Source: Promethearchaeota archaeon (GTDB lineage Archaea; Asgardarchaeota; Lokiarchaeia; Sigynarchaeales; SOKP01). From it: DNA of 8,280 nucleotides. Position numbers and translations under genes: made by a program. Within the stretch, counting starts at the first letter, position 1. Every line of letters begins with the position of its first letter. Of the stretch, positions 1 to 5,740 are shown piece after piece. The notes under the pieces are model-generated. The model ran no database searches, was not told where the DNA came from, and saw only the letters and a list, made by a program, of their open reading frames with translations. The stretch is from assembly GCA_016839425.1 (NCBI GenBank), contig JAEOUI010000447.1, positions 1 through 8,280 of the forward strand, read 5' to 3'.

Positions 1-171
1 CAAGTATTTAATCTCAGTAAGGATAAACAGATCAAAATAGCTGAAGAAATGGGTAAGATTTTAGAAGAAACGCTTAAAAAAATAGTAATCAATCAAGATC
101 AAATACCCTTATTGAATGAAGCCCTTAAGAAGGCACTTGAATTTCATAAAGAACAAATTTCTAAGATGTAA
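1..171 (+). CDS. C-terminal end of an unrecognised protein (partial)
   Basis: The first reading frame is open from the window edge to a TAA stop and encodes the last 56 residues of a protein whose start lies outside the window. The visible part is rich in Lys, Glu, Ile and Leu, is predicted helical, and contains a run reading EEMGKILEETLKKIV followed by another amphipathic helix ending HKEQISKM. There is no recognisable catalytic motif. It could be the C-terminal helical tail of a regulator or of a coiled-coil protein, but the family cannot be told from this fragment. A T-rich stretch follows the stop directly, so this gene probably ends its own transcript rather than running into the histidine kinase gene, which has its own TATA box. 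Confidence 0.65.
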   Translation, partial: QVFNLSKDKQIKIAEEMGKILEETLKKIVINQDQIPLLNEALKKALEFHKEQISKM

Positions 172-172
172 A

Positions 173-189
173 TTTTTTCCTTTTTATTT
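173..189 (+). terminator. T-rich terminator after the partial gene
   Basis: A T6 tract, CC, and a second T5 run with further Ts begin two bases after the TAA stop. Archaeal termination typically uses such T-rich stretches on the non-template strand without a strong hairpin. This is an inference from position and composition only. Confidence 0.4.
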
Positions 190-375
190 AAAAAAATTGA
201 GATATCACTAATTCAATAATACTGGAAGTTTTCAAAACATCTATCAAACTTATTAATTATCAATTTTTTAAGCTGTCTTTAAACTAAATTGAGTCTTACT
301 TTATAAATCTTTATGCATTTTTCCTAACAATTTTCTCTTAAAAACAATATATTAACTGTGGCTTTTCGAAACGAG
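190..375. other. AT-rich intergenic spacer, no gene seen
   Basis: About 190 bases between the partial gene's T-rich end and the TATA box of the histidine kinase. Both strands carry frequent stop codons and I see no RNA gene. A ten-codon ORF (405-437) just downstream lacks a ribosome-binding site and resembles nothing. Confidence 0.5.
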
Positions 376-386
376 ATATATAAAAA
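376..386 (+). promoter_or_regulatory. TATA box of the histidine kinase gene
   Basis: The sequence ATATATAAAAA follows the purine-rich CGAAACGAG, a good match to an archaeal BRE/TATA pair. Transcription would start about 25 nt downstream, near position 406, giving a leader of about 50 nt up to the proposed ACG start at 458. This matters because any start codon must lie after this point, yet the frame contains no ATG, GTG or TTG before 626. Confidence 0.55.
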
Positions 387-446
387 CCATTATTTTCTTG
401 TTATATGTGTAAATATTTTTTGAATATCACACAATAAATTATCATT

Positions 447-452
447 GGGGAG
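447..452 (+). promoter_or_regulatory. Ribosome-binding site that decides the kinase start
   Basis: GGGGAG, an anti-16S-like purine motif, lies five bases upstream of an in-frame ACG codon at 458-460. No ATG, GTG or TTG in the kinase frame lies near it. The only TTG nearby (445-447) is in another frame and meets a stop after seven codons. The site supports initiation at 458, at ACG or at an ATG miscalled or mutated to ACG. Confidence 0.55.
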
Positions 453-457
453 AAAAA

Positions 458-1603
458 ACGGAATCTAAGCCTCAACCAACAAAATACGCTCGAGCAGAAC
501 GAGCCTCAAAAAAGGAACTAAAAACACAAGTTAAACTATTTAAAAAAAACAATGTTCTCGATAGTTTTTTAGGAAAAATTCCTGCAATTTTTATTGTTGT
601 AAATCAATATAGGCAAATAGTTTATATGAATCAAGGCGCATTGGAATTTACGGGATTAGACAATCTTACATCTATAATTGGAAAACGAACGGGTGAAATC
701 CTTGATTGCATTCACGCTCAAGAGGAAATTGGAGGATGCGGCACTTCAGAGTCTTGCACATACTGCGGTGCGGTTAATGTAATGCTTAAAAGTCAGAAGG
801 TGGGCCCATCAGTTATGGATTGCCGATTGACTTGTGGACCCGAACAGATATCGTTTGATCTTCGATTATGGGCTTCTCCTTTTGAATTTGACGGTTTTAA
901 CTTCACGGCCATTACCATCCAAGATATCAAAGACGAAAAGAGGCGAGAAGTCTATGAGCGCCTGTTTTTTCACGATATTTTAAATACCTTAAATGGTTTA
1001 ACAGCATCACTTCAGCTTCTTAAGGATTTTCCTGATGAAATCGATATGCAACAATATCTCGAAAAAATTGATTATTTTGCCAATAATATTTTTGACGAGG
1101 TTGAATTTCATCGAATGCTGATCGCTGCTGAAAAAAATGCATTGAAATTAAGTATTAAACAATATGAATCGATGCAATTTCTAGAAGAAATGAATGAGGC
1201 ATATATAAACCAACCTATAGCCGCTTCAAAAAAAATATTAATTGATAAAAAGAGTGATTCAGTTAGTTTTAAAACAGATAAGACTGTTTTAAGAAGGATT
1301 ATTAGGAATATGATTAATAATGCTCTCGAAGCAACTAAAAAATCTGGAACCATTATAATTGGTTCGAATAAAGTTGATGAAAAAAAAATAAAATTCTGGG
1401 TCCGAAACGAAGGAGAGATCCTCCGTGAGGCTCAACTTCAAATTTTCCAGAGATCTTTTTCTACCAAAGGAAAGAATCGAGGATTAGGGACATATAGCAT
1501 GAAATTATTGAGCTCTTTCTTGGATGGAGATATCGAATTCACGACCTCCGTAGAAGGTGGAACAGAATTTTTTGCCATCTTTCCCCTAAATCCCTCTAAC
1601 TAA
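458..1603 (+). CDS. Soluble PAS-domain sensor histidine kinase with a cysteine cluster (non-ATG start)
   Basis: A sensor kinase that should autophosphorylate on His and pass phosphate to a response regulator; none is encoded nearby, so it is an orphan. The first ATG is at 626, but the frame stays open back to 413. The upstream codons complete the PAS domain (about residues 33-105, beginning VLDSFLGKIPAIFIVVNQYR) and a basic pre-PAS helix with an ERAS motif, so 626 is too late. I start at ACG 458, giving 381 residues. Cysteines at about 84, 94, 100, 103, 122 and 126 form CIHA, GGCGTSESCTYCG and later motifs in or after the PAS core, a pattern I recall from bacterial kinases. The phosphoacceptor is H172 in FFHDILNTL, followed by the N-box NMINNALEA (284-292), an NEG box (317-319), the F-box IFQRSFS and the G2 loop STKGKNRGLGTY (335-346). 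No membrane segment is present, so it is cytosolic. The signal is unknown; redox state, metal or a ligand at the Cys cluster is an inference. Confidence 0.82.
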   Translation, partial: TESKPQPTKYARAERASKKELKTQVKLFKKNNVLDSFLGKIPAIFIVVNQYRQIVYMNQGALEFTGLDNLTSIIGKRTGEILDCIHAQEEIGGCGTSESCTYCGAVNVMLKSQKVGPSVMDCRLTCGPEQISFDLRLWASPFEFDGFNFTAITIQDIKDEKRREVYERLFFHDILNTLNGLTASLQLLKDFPDEIDMQQYLEKIDYFANNIFDEVEFHRMLIAAEKNALKLSIKQYESMQFLEEMNEAYINQPIAASKKILIDKKSDSVSFKTDKTVLRRIIRNMINNALEATKKSGTIIIGSNKVDEKKIKFWVRNEGEILREAQLQIFQRSFSTKGKNRGLGTYSMKLLSSFLDGDIEFTTSVEGGTEFFAIFPLNPSN

Positions 1604-1642
1604 CTCTAATTGAGATTAAGTAAACACAAAATTTCAACAACA

Positions 1643-1650
1643 TTTATATA
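1643..1650 (+). promoter_or_regulatory. TATA box of the glutamate dehydrogenase gene
   Basis: TTTATATA is centred about 45 nt upstream of the ATG at 1692. Start of transcription would fall near 1672, leaving a leader of about 20 nt. No Shine-Dalgarno motif is visible before either candidate ATG (1692 or 1704). Confidence 0.45.
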
Positions 1651-1691
1651 CACTTCCATCTATATTTGATAACATTAACAAGCACGATAAA

Positions 1692-2957
1692 ATGAATATC
1701 ATAATGACTGATATAAATCCCTTTGAAGTTGCATTAAAACAATTAAATATAGTAGCAAAAGAAATTGATTTAAATGAAGATTTTCACGAACGATTGAAAC
1801 ACATGGAAAGAATTATGATCGTATCTATACCCATAAGAATGGATAATGGAAGATTAAAAATTTTTCAAGGATATCGCGTTCAACACTCAACCATAAGAGG
1901 TCCTGCTAAGGGAGGAATTAGGTATGATTTTGGCGTTAATCTCGACGAAGTGAAAGCACTTTCGATGTGGATGACTTGGAAAACGAGTTTATTAAAATTG
2001 CCTCTTGGTGGCGCTAAAGGGGGGGTTCAAGTTAATCCAAAGGAGTTATCTCGTGGAGAATTGGAACGCCTTTCAAGACGGTATGCTGTTGAAATTCTTA
2101 ATATCATCGGACCCACAAAAGACATCCCTGCTCCTGATATGAACACGGACGCCCAGACTATGGCGTGGATAATGGATACATATTCAATGTTTAAAGGAGA
2201 ACCCACTCCTGGGGTTGTAACGGGTAAACCTGTGGAGATTGGGGGATCGTTAGGAAGAACACGAGCAACAGGAATGGGACTTTTTTTCATCGCCAAAAGC
2301 ATTACAGAAAAATTAGGATTGAACTTGTTCGAAATGAAGGTAGTCGTTCAAGGATTTGGAAAAGTAGGAAAGGTAATTGCTGAAGAATTATACAATTTTG
2401 GGTGTAAGATAATCTGTGTATGCGATATAACTATGGGCGTATATTCCGAGACGGGATTGAACATTCAAGAATTAGCAGAGTGGGTGTCAATGGGAAATAA
2501 CTTGAAAGATTACAGGGGAATAATAGGAGAACTCATTCCAAGCCCTGATGTATTAACTCTAGATTGCGATATATTAGTTCCTGCGGCAACAGAAAATCAA
2601 ATCACTAAGAAAAATGCCGATAAGATAAAGACTAAAATCATTCTAGAAGGAGCAAATGGTCCAACTACTCCCGAAGCAGATGAAATTTTAAACAATAAAG
2701 GAATCGTGGTCGTACCCGATATTCTTGCGAATAGCGGGGGGGTTTTAGTTTCTTATTTTGAATACATACAAGATATTAACGCTTACTTTTGGGACATCGA
2801 TCGAATAAATCAGGAGTTGGGTAAAGTGCTTCAAAGAACCTTTGAAGAAGTTTATAAAATATCTCAAGAAAGAAAGATATCATTAAGAACCGCTGCGTAT
2901 ATTATTGCTGTTTCTGGAGTAGCAAAAGCGCTCGAATTGAGGGGATTATATCCCTAA
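1692..2957 (+). CDS. gdhA: NAD(P)-dependent glutamate dehydrogenase
   Basis: Catalyses reversible oxidative deamination of glutamate to 2-oxoglutarate and ammonia, linking nitrogen assimilation and amino-acid catabolism; the family is a cytosolic hexamer. At 421 residues it has the length of archaeal and bacterial hexameric enzymes. The substrate domain shows PAKGGIRYD (71-79) and LPLGGAKGGV (103-112) with the catalytic lysine at 109, and PAPDMNT (146-152) with the catalytic aspartate at 149. The Rossmann domain has GFGKVG (221-226), and D245 at the end of the next strand (VCDITMG) is compatible with NAD, though archaeal enzymes with a similar Asp can use NADP, so cofactor preference is open. 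LEGANGPTTPEAD (318-330) and DILANSGGV (343-351) are family signatures. Met1 is used, but Met5 at 1704 would cost only four residues. The gene is monocistronic, with its own TATA box and a T10 tract downstream. A leucine or phenylalanine dehydrogenase is less likely from length and motifs. Confidence 0.95.
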   Translation: MNIIMTDINPFEVALKQLNIVAKEIDLNEDFHERLKHMERIMIVSIPIRMDNGRLKIFQGYRVQHSTIRGPAKGGIRYDFGVNLDEVKALSMWMTWKTSLLKLPLGGAKGGVQVNPKELSRGELERLSRRYAVEILNIIGPTKDIPAPDMNTDAQTMAWIMDTYSMFKGEPTPGVVTGKPVEIGGSLGRTRATGMGLFFIAKSITEKLGLNLFEMKVVVQGFGKVGKVIAEELYNFGCKIICVCDITMGVYSETGLNIQELAEWVSMGNNLKDYRGIIGELIPSPDVLTLDCDILVPAATENQITKKNADKIKTKIILEGANGPTTPEADEILNNKGIVVVPDILANSGGVLVSYFEYIQDINAYFWDIDRINQELGKVLQRTFEEVYKISQERKISLRTAAYIIAVSGVAKALELRGLYP

Positions 2958-2962
2958 TATTT

Positions 2963-2990
2963 CTTCTTTAAATTGAAGTGTTTTTTTTTT
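2963..2990 (+). terminator. Terminator of gdhA: short inverted repeat plus T10
   Basis: CTTC (2963-2966) can pair with GAAG (2975-2978) around an AT-rich loop, followed by GTG and ten Ts (2981-2990). The T tract alone would suffice for archaeal termination. Its last T is the first base, on the plus strand, of the convergent permease's stop codon, so the two genes nearly touch tail to tail. Confidence 0.55.
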
Positions 2991-4294
2991 CATCCATAGA
3001 TTAAAATCAAAATAGGAAGCCACATAATAGATAATACAATATGCAGGATTGCAAAAGATGCACCCGTCTTTAATAATCTCTTAAAATCTAAATTTTCAAC
3101 ACCATTATTTTGAGCAATTTTGAGAGTCATGACATCACAGGCAGCACCTTGAGGGATCAAGTTACCTCCAAGATTAATTCCAATGATAAACGCGAACATT
3201 AAAGGAACGGGAGAAAATCCATAATCTTGAATTAATAGGTCGATTATTGGAATGAAGATTAAAGCAGTAGGCGTATTTGCAACGAACCCAGAAATTAAAC
3301 TTATCGCAAGTAGCATAATAATGGATAAAACCAGAGGATCCAAGGCTTGGAAGGTAATTCCCTTGAATAAATCTTGAAACCCTGCAATTAACATGCACCC
3401 AATAACGATGTACAGCGAGATGAAAAAGAATATGATCTCCCATTCAACATCCTTCAGAAGCTCACTCATTGACTTTTTCGTGTAATTTTTATTTACCATA
3501 ACCATAATGAGCGATGAAAAGGCTGCTGTTAAGTAAAGCCAAGGAATTAAAGCAAACGACGCAATTGTTAATATTATCGCTATGCTGTTAAAATAAAACA
3601 TTTTCTTGTTTTTTATCATGACGCTTGCATCAATGAGCTCTAAAACATATTTTTTCTGTTGTTCTTCGATCTTCGGTTCCTTACTTAGAAGTAATTTATC
3701 AATGAGAAATATAGTAAAGAATAAAAGAAGGAAGGAGAATATCCAGTAATATTGAATAAAATATAGCGTGTCAAGTCCGAAATATGTGGCAATTATGATG
3801 TTCTCGCCACTTGAAAATGGAGTAATGATTGATCCTATATTAATACAAATAGTCATGCCCAAAAGATAAGTACCCGCACGGATTTTTAGGAAACGACAAA
3901 TACGGATAACTACAGGAGCAAGGATGAGTACCACGACCACGTCACTAATAATTGCTGCGAGTAAAGTCGTGATGATGCATATAAGATATAAAAATACTCT
4001 TGGGTTTCCTTTAGAGATTTTAAACAATTTAACAGCTAAATATTCTAAGATATTCGATTCTTGGGCAACTTTCGTGATAATACTCATGCATAAAATAACC
4101 ACAATAGCCTCAAATTCTATGGTATCAACAAAGTCGGCAAATGTCGCTCCTGAAAAAAATGCAGTAATTGATGCTGTTAAAAAACAGCAAAACAAGGATA
4201 TCGCTACGAAATCAACGCCTTTCTTAGCGTAGCTAATTAAAATAACGACAAATATTGCGAAAATGCAAATAAGAAGGGGTAAGTTTAACGCCAT
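2990..4294 (-). CDS. Ion-transporter superfamily permease (ArsB/NhaD/SLC13-like)
   Basis: A polytopic inner-membrane transporter of 434 residues with about 11-12 hydrophobic segments and almost no soluble part except a charged loop at about 200-232. The two inverted halves each carry the hallmark hairpin-loop motif of the superfamily: INIGSIITPFSSGEN (151-165) in the first and INLGGNLIPQGAACD (373-387) in the second. The second half begins with DVEWEIIFFFISLYIVIG (282-299), matching the VEW-FF signature, then ANTPTALIFIPI (339-350), reminiscent of the SNT-type substrate or sodium motif. Family members export arsenite, exchange sodium for protons, or take up sulfate, phosphate or carboxylates; the sequence does not decide which. 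It lies 13 nt downstream of the mobA-like gene on the same strand, so the two are probably co-transcribed. Only a weak GAAGA motif precedes its ATG. Uptake of molybdate or sulfate is an inference from context. Confidence 0.85.
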   Translation of the reverse strand: MALNLPLLICIFAIFVVILISYAKKGVDFVAISLFCCFLTASITAFFSGATFADFVDTIEFEAIVVILCMSIITKVAQESNILEYLAVKLFKISKGNPRVFLYLICIITTLLAAIISDVVVVLILAPVVIRICRFLKIRAGTYLLGMTICINIGSIITPFSSGENIIIATYFGLDTLYFIQYYWIFSFLLLFFTIFLIDKLLLSKEPKIEEQQKKYVLELIDASVMIKNKKMFYFNSIAIILTIASFALIPWLYLTAAFSSLIMVMVNKNYTKKSMSELLKDVEWEIIFFFISLYIVIGCMLIAGFQDLFKGITFQALDPLVLSIIMLLAISLISGFVANTPTALIFIPIIDLLIQDYGFSPVPLMFAFIIGINLGGNLIPQGAACDVMTLKIAQNNGVENLDFKRLLKTGASFAILHIVLSIMWLPILILIYG

Positions 4295-4307
4295 ATATCT
4301 TCAATTT

Positions 4308-4973
4308 TTATGTTTGAAATAATTTTATTACTTTATATATATCAATAGGTCCGTTAATGTTTATCAACGAGACTAAATTTGGGTCTAAAGGTTTAATGGA
4401 CTTTTCAACAGAAATGTGATTAATTTTCCAAGATTTATCAACAAAATTAGCTAATCCATAATTTTTTGTTTTGAGAATAAGTTCTGCTTTTTTAAATCCA
4501 CTTTCAACTGGATAAATCGCAAAAAAATACTCCAAAAAACCCGTATCCCATCTAGGTATCACACAATCGTAATTTTCTAATTGTTCGATCATTAAATTAA
4601 TTACTTCAGGTTTAATGAGTGGCATGTCGCACGATAATAAAAAGGCATATTTAAAGCCTAAGGAATTCAATTCCTTGAGTCCAGAATAAACGCCCAACAT
4701 TGGTTTGTAAATATTTTGATAGGAAAAAATTTCACGATCGTCTATCACGAAATTTATAGTTTTAGGAAACGAGATAATTTTTTTATATTGATAGATTTGG
4801 TCCTCAGAATGGGCGATTAGAAATATATCATTATCAAACTTTTGAAAAACCTCAATTTGGTGGAGGATCAAGGGCTTTCCCATGAGGTCCATTATGCCTT
4901 TTTCCGTTCCTAATCGATTACATTTCCCCCCAATTAATATAACGATCGCCAAGTCCTTTTCTTCTCGTGCCAT
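4308..4973 (-). CDS. mobA: MobA-like molybdenum cofactor guanylyltransferase
   Basis: Likely transfers GMP from GTP to molybdopterin to make the guanine dinucleotide form of the molybdenum (or tungsten) cofactor, in the cytosol. At 221 residues it fits the family. The nucleotide-binding signature appears as ILIGGKCNRLGTEKG (12-26), equivalent to LAGGxSxRMGxDK, with R20 and K25 in the expected places but the first Ala replaced by Ile. SCDMPLI (114-120) supplies the metal-binding Asp116, and ININGPIDIYKV (204-215) matches the NxNxPxDL motif late in the family. The ATG at 4973 is preceded by no Shine-Dalgarno site, but a TATA-like box about 25 nt upstream suggests a leaderless transcript. It is the first gene of a pair with the permease. 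Related nucleotidyltransferases for other cofactors or sugars share these motifs, so a different NTP-transferase role remains possible. Confidence 0.8.
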   Translation of the reverse strand: MAREEKDLAIVILIGGKCNRLGTEKGIMDLMGKPLILHQIEVFQKFDNDIFLIAHSEDQIYQYKKIISFPKTINFVIDDREIFSYQNIYKPMLGVYSGLKELNSLGFKYAFLLSCDMPLIKPEVINLMIEQLENYDCVIPRWDTGFLEYFFAIYPVESGFKKAELILKTKNYGLANFVDKSWKINHISVEKSIKPLDPNLVSLININGPIDIYKVIKLFQT

Positions 4974-4992
4974 AAGCTATTTCATTTATCAC

Positions 4993-5003
4993 TATTTTTA
5001 AAT
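4993..5003 (-). promoter_or_regulatory. TATA box of the mobA-permease operon
   Basis: Read on the minus strand this is ATTTAAAAATA, centred about 25 nt upstream of the mobA ATG. That spacing puts the transcription start at or just before the ATG, consistent with leaderless translation and with the absence of a Shine-Dalgarno site. Confidence 0.5.
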
Positions 5004-5136
5004 CTTTTTTTATGCTTCAACGAAGAAAAGAAGGAGTTATTATCTATCTCTTGTGATTATATCTGGGAAATCTTCCTTTAGAGTTTCATCCTTTTTTTTT
5101 ATTAGCTACTAATAACTTAAATAAAGTTTTGCTATC
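5004..5136. other. Middle of the divergent spacer, no gene seen
   Basis: No convincing gene. A 14-codon plus-strand ORF begins at 5012 and lacks support. A small hairpin GGAA/TTCC (5066-5069 with 5073-5076) and a T9 run at 5092-5100 could mark the end of a short transcript on the plus strand, but nothing upstream looks like a structured RNA. Confidence 0.4.
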
Positions 5137-5192
5137 GTGCCTAATATTTAAAATGGGCCTTTTAAGCCCACCTTAACCGTTAAATGGGGCAC
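5137..5192. promoter_or_regulatory. Cluster of inverted and direct repeats upstream of the SET gene
   Basis: Several overlapping symmetries fall in 56 bases. TTAAAA (5148-5153) pairs with TTTTAA (5160-5165). TGGGC (5154-5158) pairs with GCCCA (5166-5170), and these two stems exclude each other. TTAAC-C-GTTAA (5173-5183) is a perfect 5+1+5 palindrome. GTGCC (5137-5141) pairs with GGCAC (5188-5192) around the whole block. TTAAAATGGGC (5148-5158) recurs as TTAAATGGGGC (5180-5190). The block ends about 20 bp before the likely TATA box of the SET gene, so it is more probably a regulator-binding site for that gene than for mobA, whose promoter is about 135 bp away. Confidence 0.45.
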
Positions 5193-5210
5193 AATCTTTA
5201 AAAATCAATA

Positions 5211-5220
5211 AAATATAATT
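5211..5220 (+). promoter_or_regulatory. Candidate TATA box of the SET gene
   Basis: AAATATAATT is centred about 28 nt upstream of the ATG at 5243, giving a leaderless or nearly leaderless transcript; no Shine-Dalgarno motif precedes the ATG. An alternative, CTTTAAAAA at 5196-5204, would give a leader of about 17 nt. Confidence 0.4.
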
Positions 5221-5242
5221 TAACATAACTCATTATAAATAG

Positions 5243-5719
5243 ATGAATATATTGAAAATAAATTCGAGAGTTCAAGATTGTTCTTACGGCAAGTGCTTAG
5301 TAGCAATTGATTTTTGTAGGGAAGGAACCTTGGTTGAAAAATACGAGGGTCTCGTGGTGCCATGGGAACAAGTATGTGTTGAAGAAATTTGTCATGTAAT
5401 TTGGATAGCAGAAGAACAATGGATGATTATCGATACAAACGCACGTTTTATCAATCATTCCTGCGATCCAAATTGTATAATAGATGATGATCTTAATGTT
5501 ATGACACTTCGACCAGTAAAAGCAGGAGAAGAATTAACCATCAGTTATGATATTGTTAAAAAAGGGGAAAGTCCCGGAAACTGGGATCCAAGATGGAATT
5601 TTAATTGCGAATGTGGTTCTAGAAATTGCCGTGGCCGAATAGATAAGTATGTGAGTGAAGATGGAAATCCATGGGCTCCTCATTCATTTAAATATTCGGA
5701 TGCCATTTTAATAAAGTGA
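5243..5719 (+). CDS. Compact SET-domain protein lysine methyltransferase
   Basis: A stand-alone SET-domain protein of 158 residues, expected to transfer methyl groups from S-adenosylmethionine to lysine on a protein. The order of motifs is complete: the N-terminal SET strand with YGKCLVA (15-21), ARFINHSCDPNC (67-78) forming the pseudoknot and SAM site, GEELTISYD (95-103) with the expected catalytic Tyr102, and a post-SET segment NCECGSRNCRG (121-131). C74 of NHSC with C122, C124 and C129 matches the usual post-SET zinc site. The first motif differs from the common GxG: Gly16 is present but the second position is Cys18. There are no membrane segments or extra domains, much like small viral and bacterial SET proteins. 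The gene has its own promoter, is divergent from mobA and convergent with the reductase gene 21 bp away. The substrate is not shown by context; chromatin proteins, ribosomal proteins or translation factors are possible. Confidence 0.9.
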   Translation: MNILKINSRVQDCSYGKCLVAIDFCREGTLVEKYEGLVVPWEQVCVEEICHVIWIAEEQWMIIDTNARFINHSCDPNCIIDDDLNVMTLRPVKAGEELTISYDIVKKGESPGNWDPRWNFNCECGSRNCRGRIDKYVSEDGNPWAPHSFKYSDAILIK

Positions 5720-5740
5720 TATTGTACTGAATTTAAAAAA

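Noticed and set aside
405..437. Ten-codon ORF (MCKYFLNITQ) near the predicted transcription start of the kinase
   Set aside because: It might be a leader peptide on a leaderless transcript, but it is too short to distinguish from chance and has no attenuator-like structure after it.
1108..1353. Minus-strand ORF of 81 codons inside the histidine kinase gene
   Set aside because: It is a shadow of the kinase coding strand, with no ribosome-binding site and no family resemblance.
2027..2302. Minus-strand ORF of 91 codons inside gdhA
   Set aside because: It is antisense to strongly conserved glutamate dehydrogenase motifs, which fully explain the sequence.
2019..2742. Two G7 runs in gdhA (2019-2025 and 2736-2742) as possible slippage or phase-variation sites
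   Set aside because: Both encode conserved Gly-Gly-Val (GGG GGG GTT), the frame is intact through both, and phase variation of a housekeeping dehydrogenase is implausible.
3174..3443. Second minus-strand ORF inside the permease gene, in another frame
   Set aside because: The permease frame carries the family motifs; this one has a composition with no domain and no start signal.
3924..4232. Plus-strand ORF of 102 codons opposite the permease
   Set aside because: It mirrors hydrophobic permease codons and has no promoter or ribosome-binding site.
5060..5100. Hairpin plus T9 run that might end a small RNA
   Set aside because: The stem is only four base pairs, and no promoter or structured body is visible upstream.
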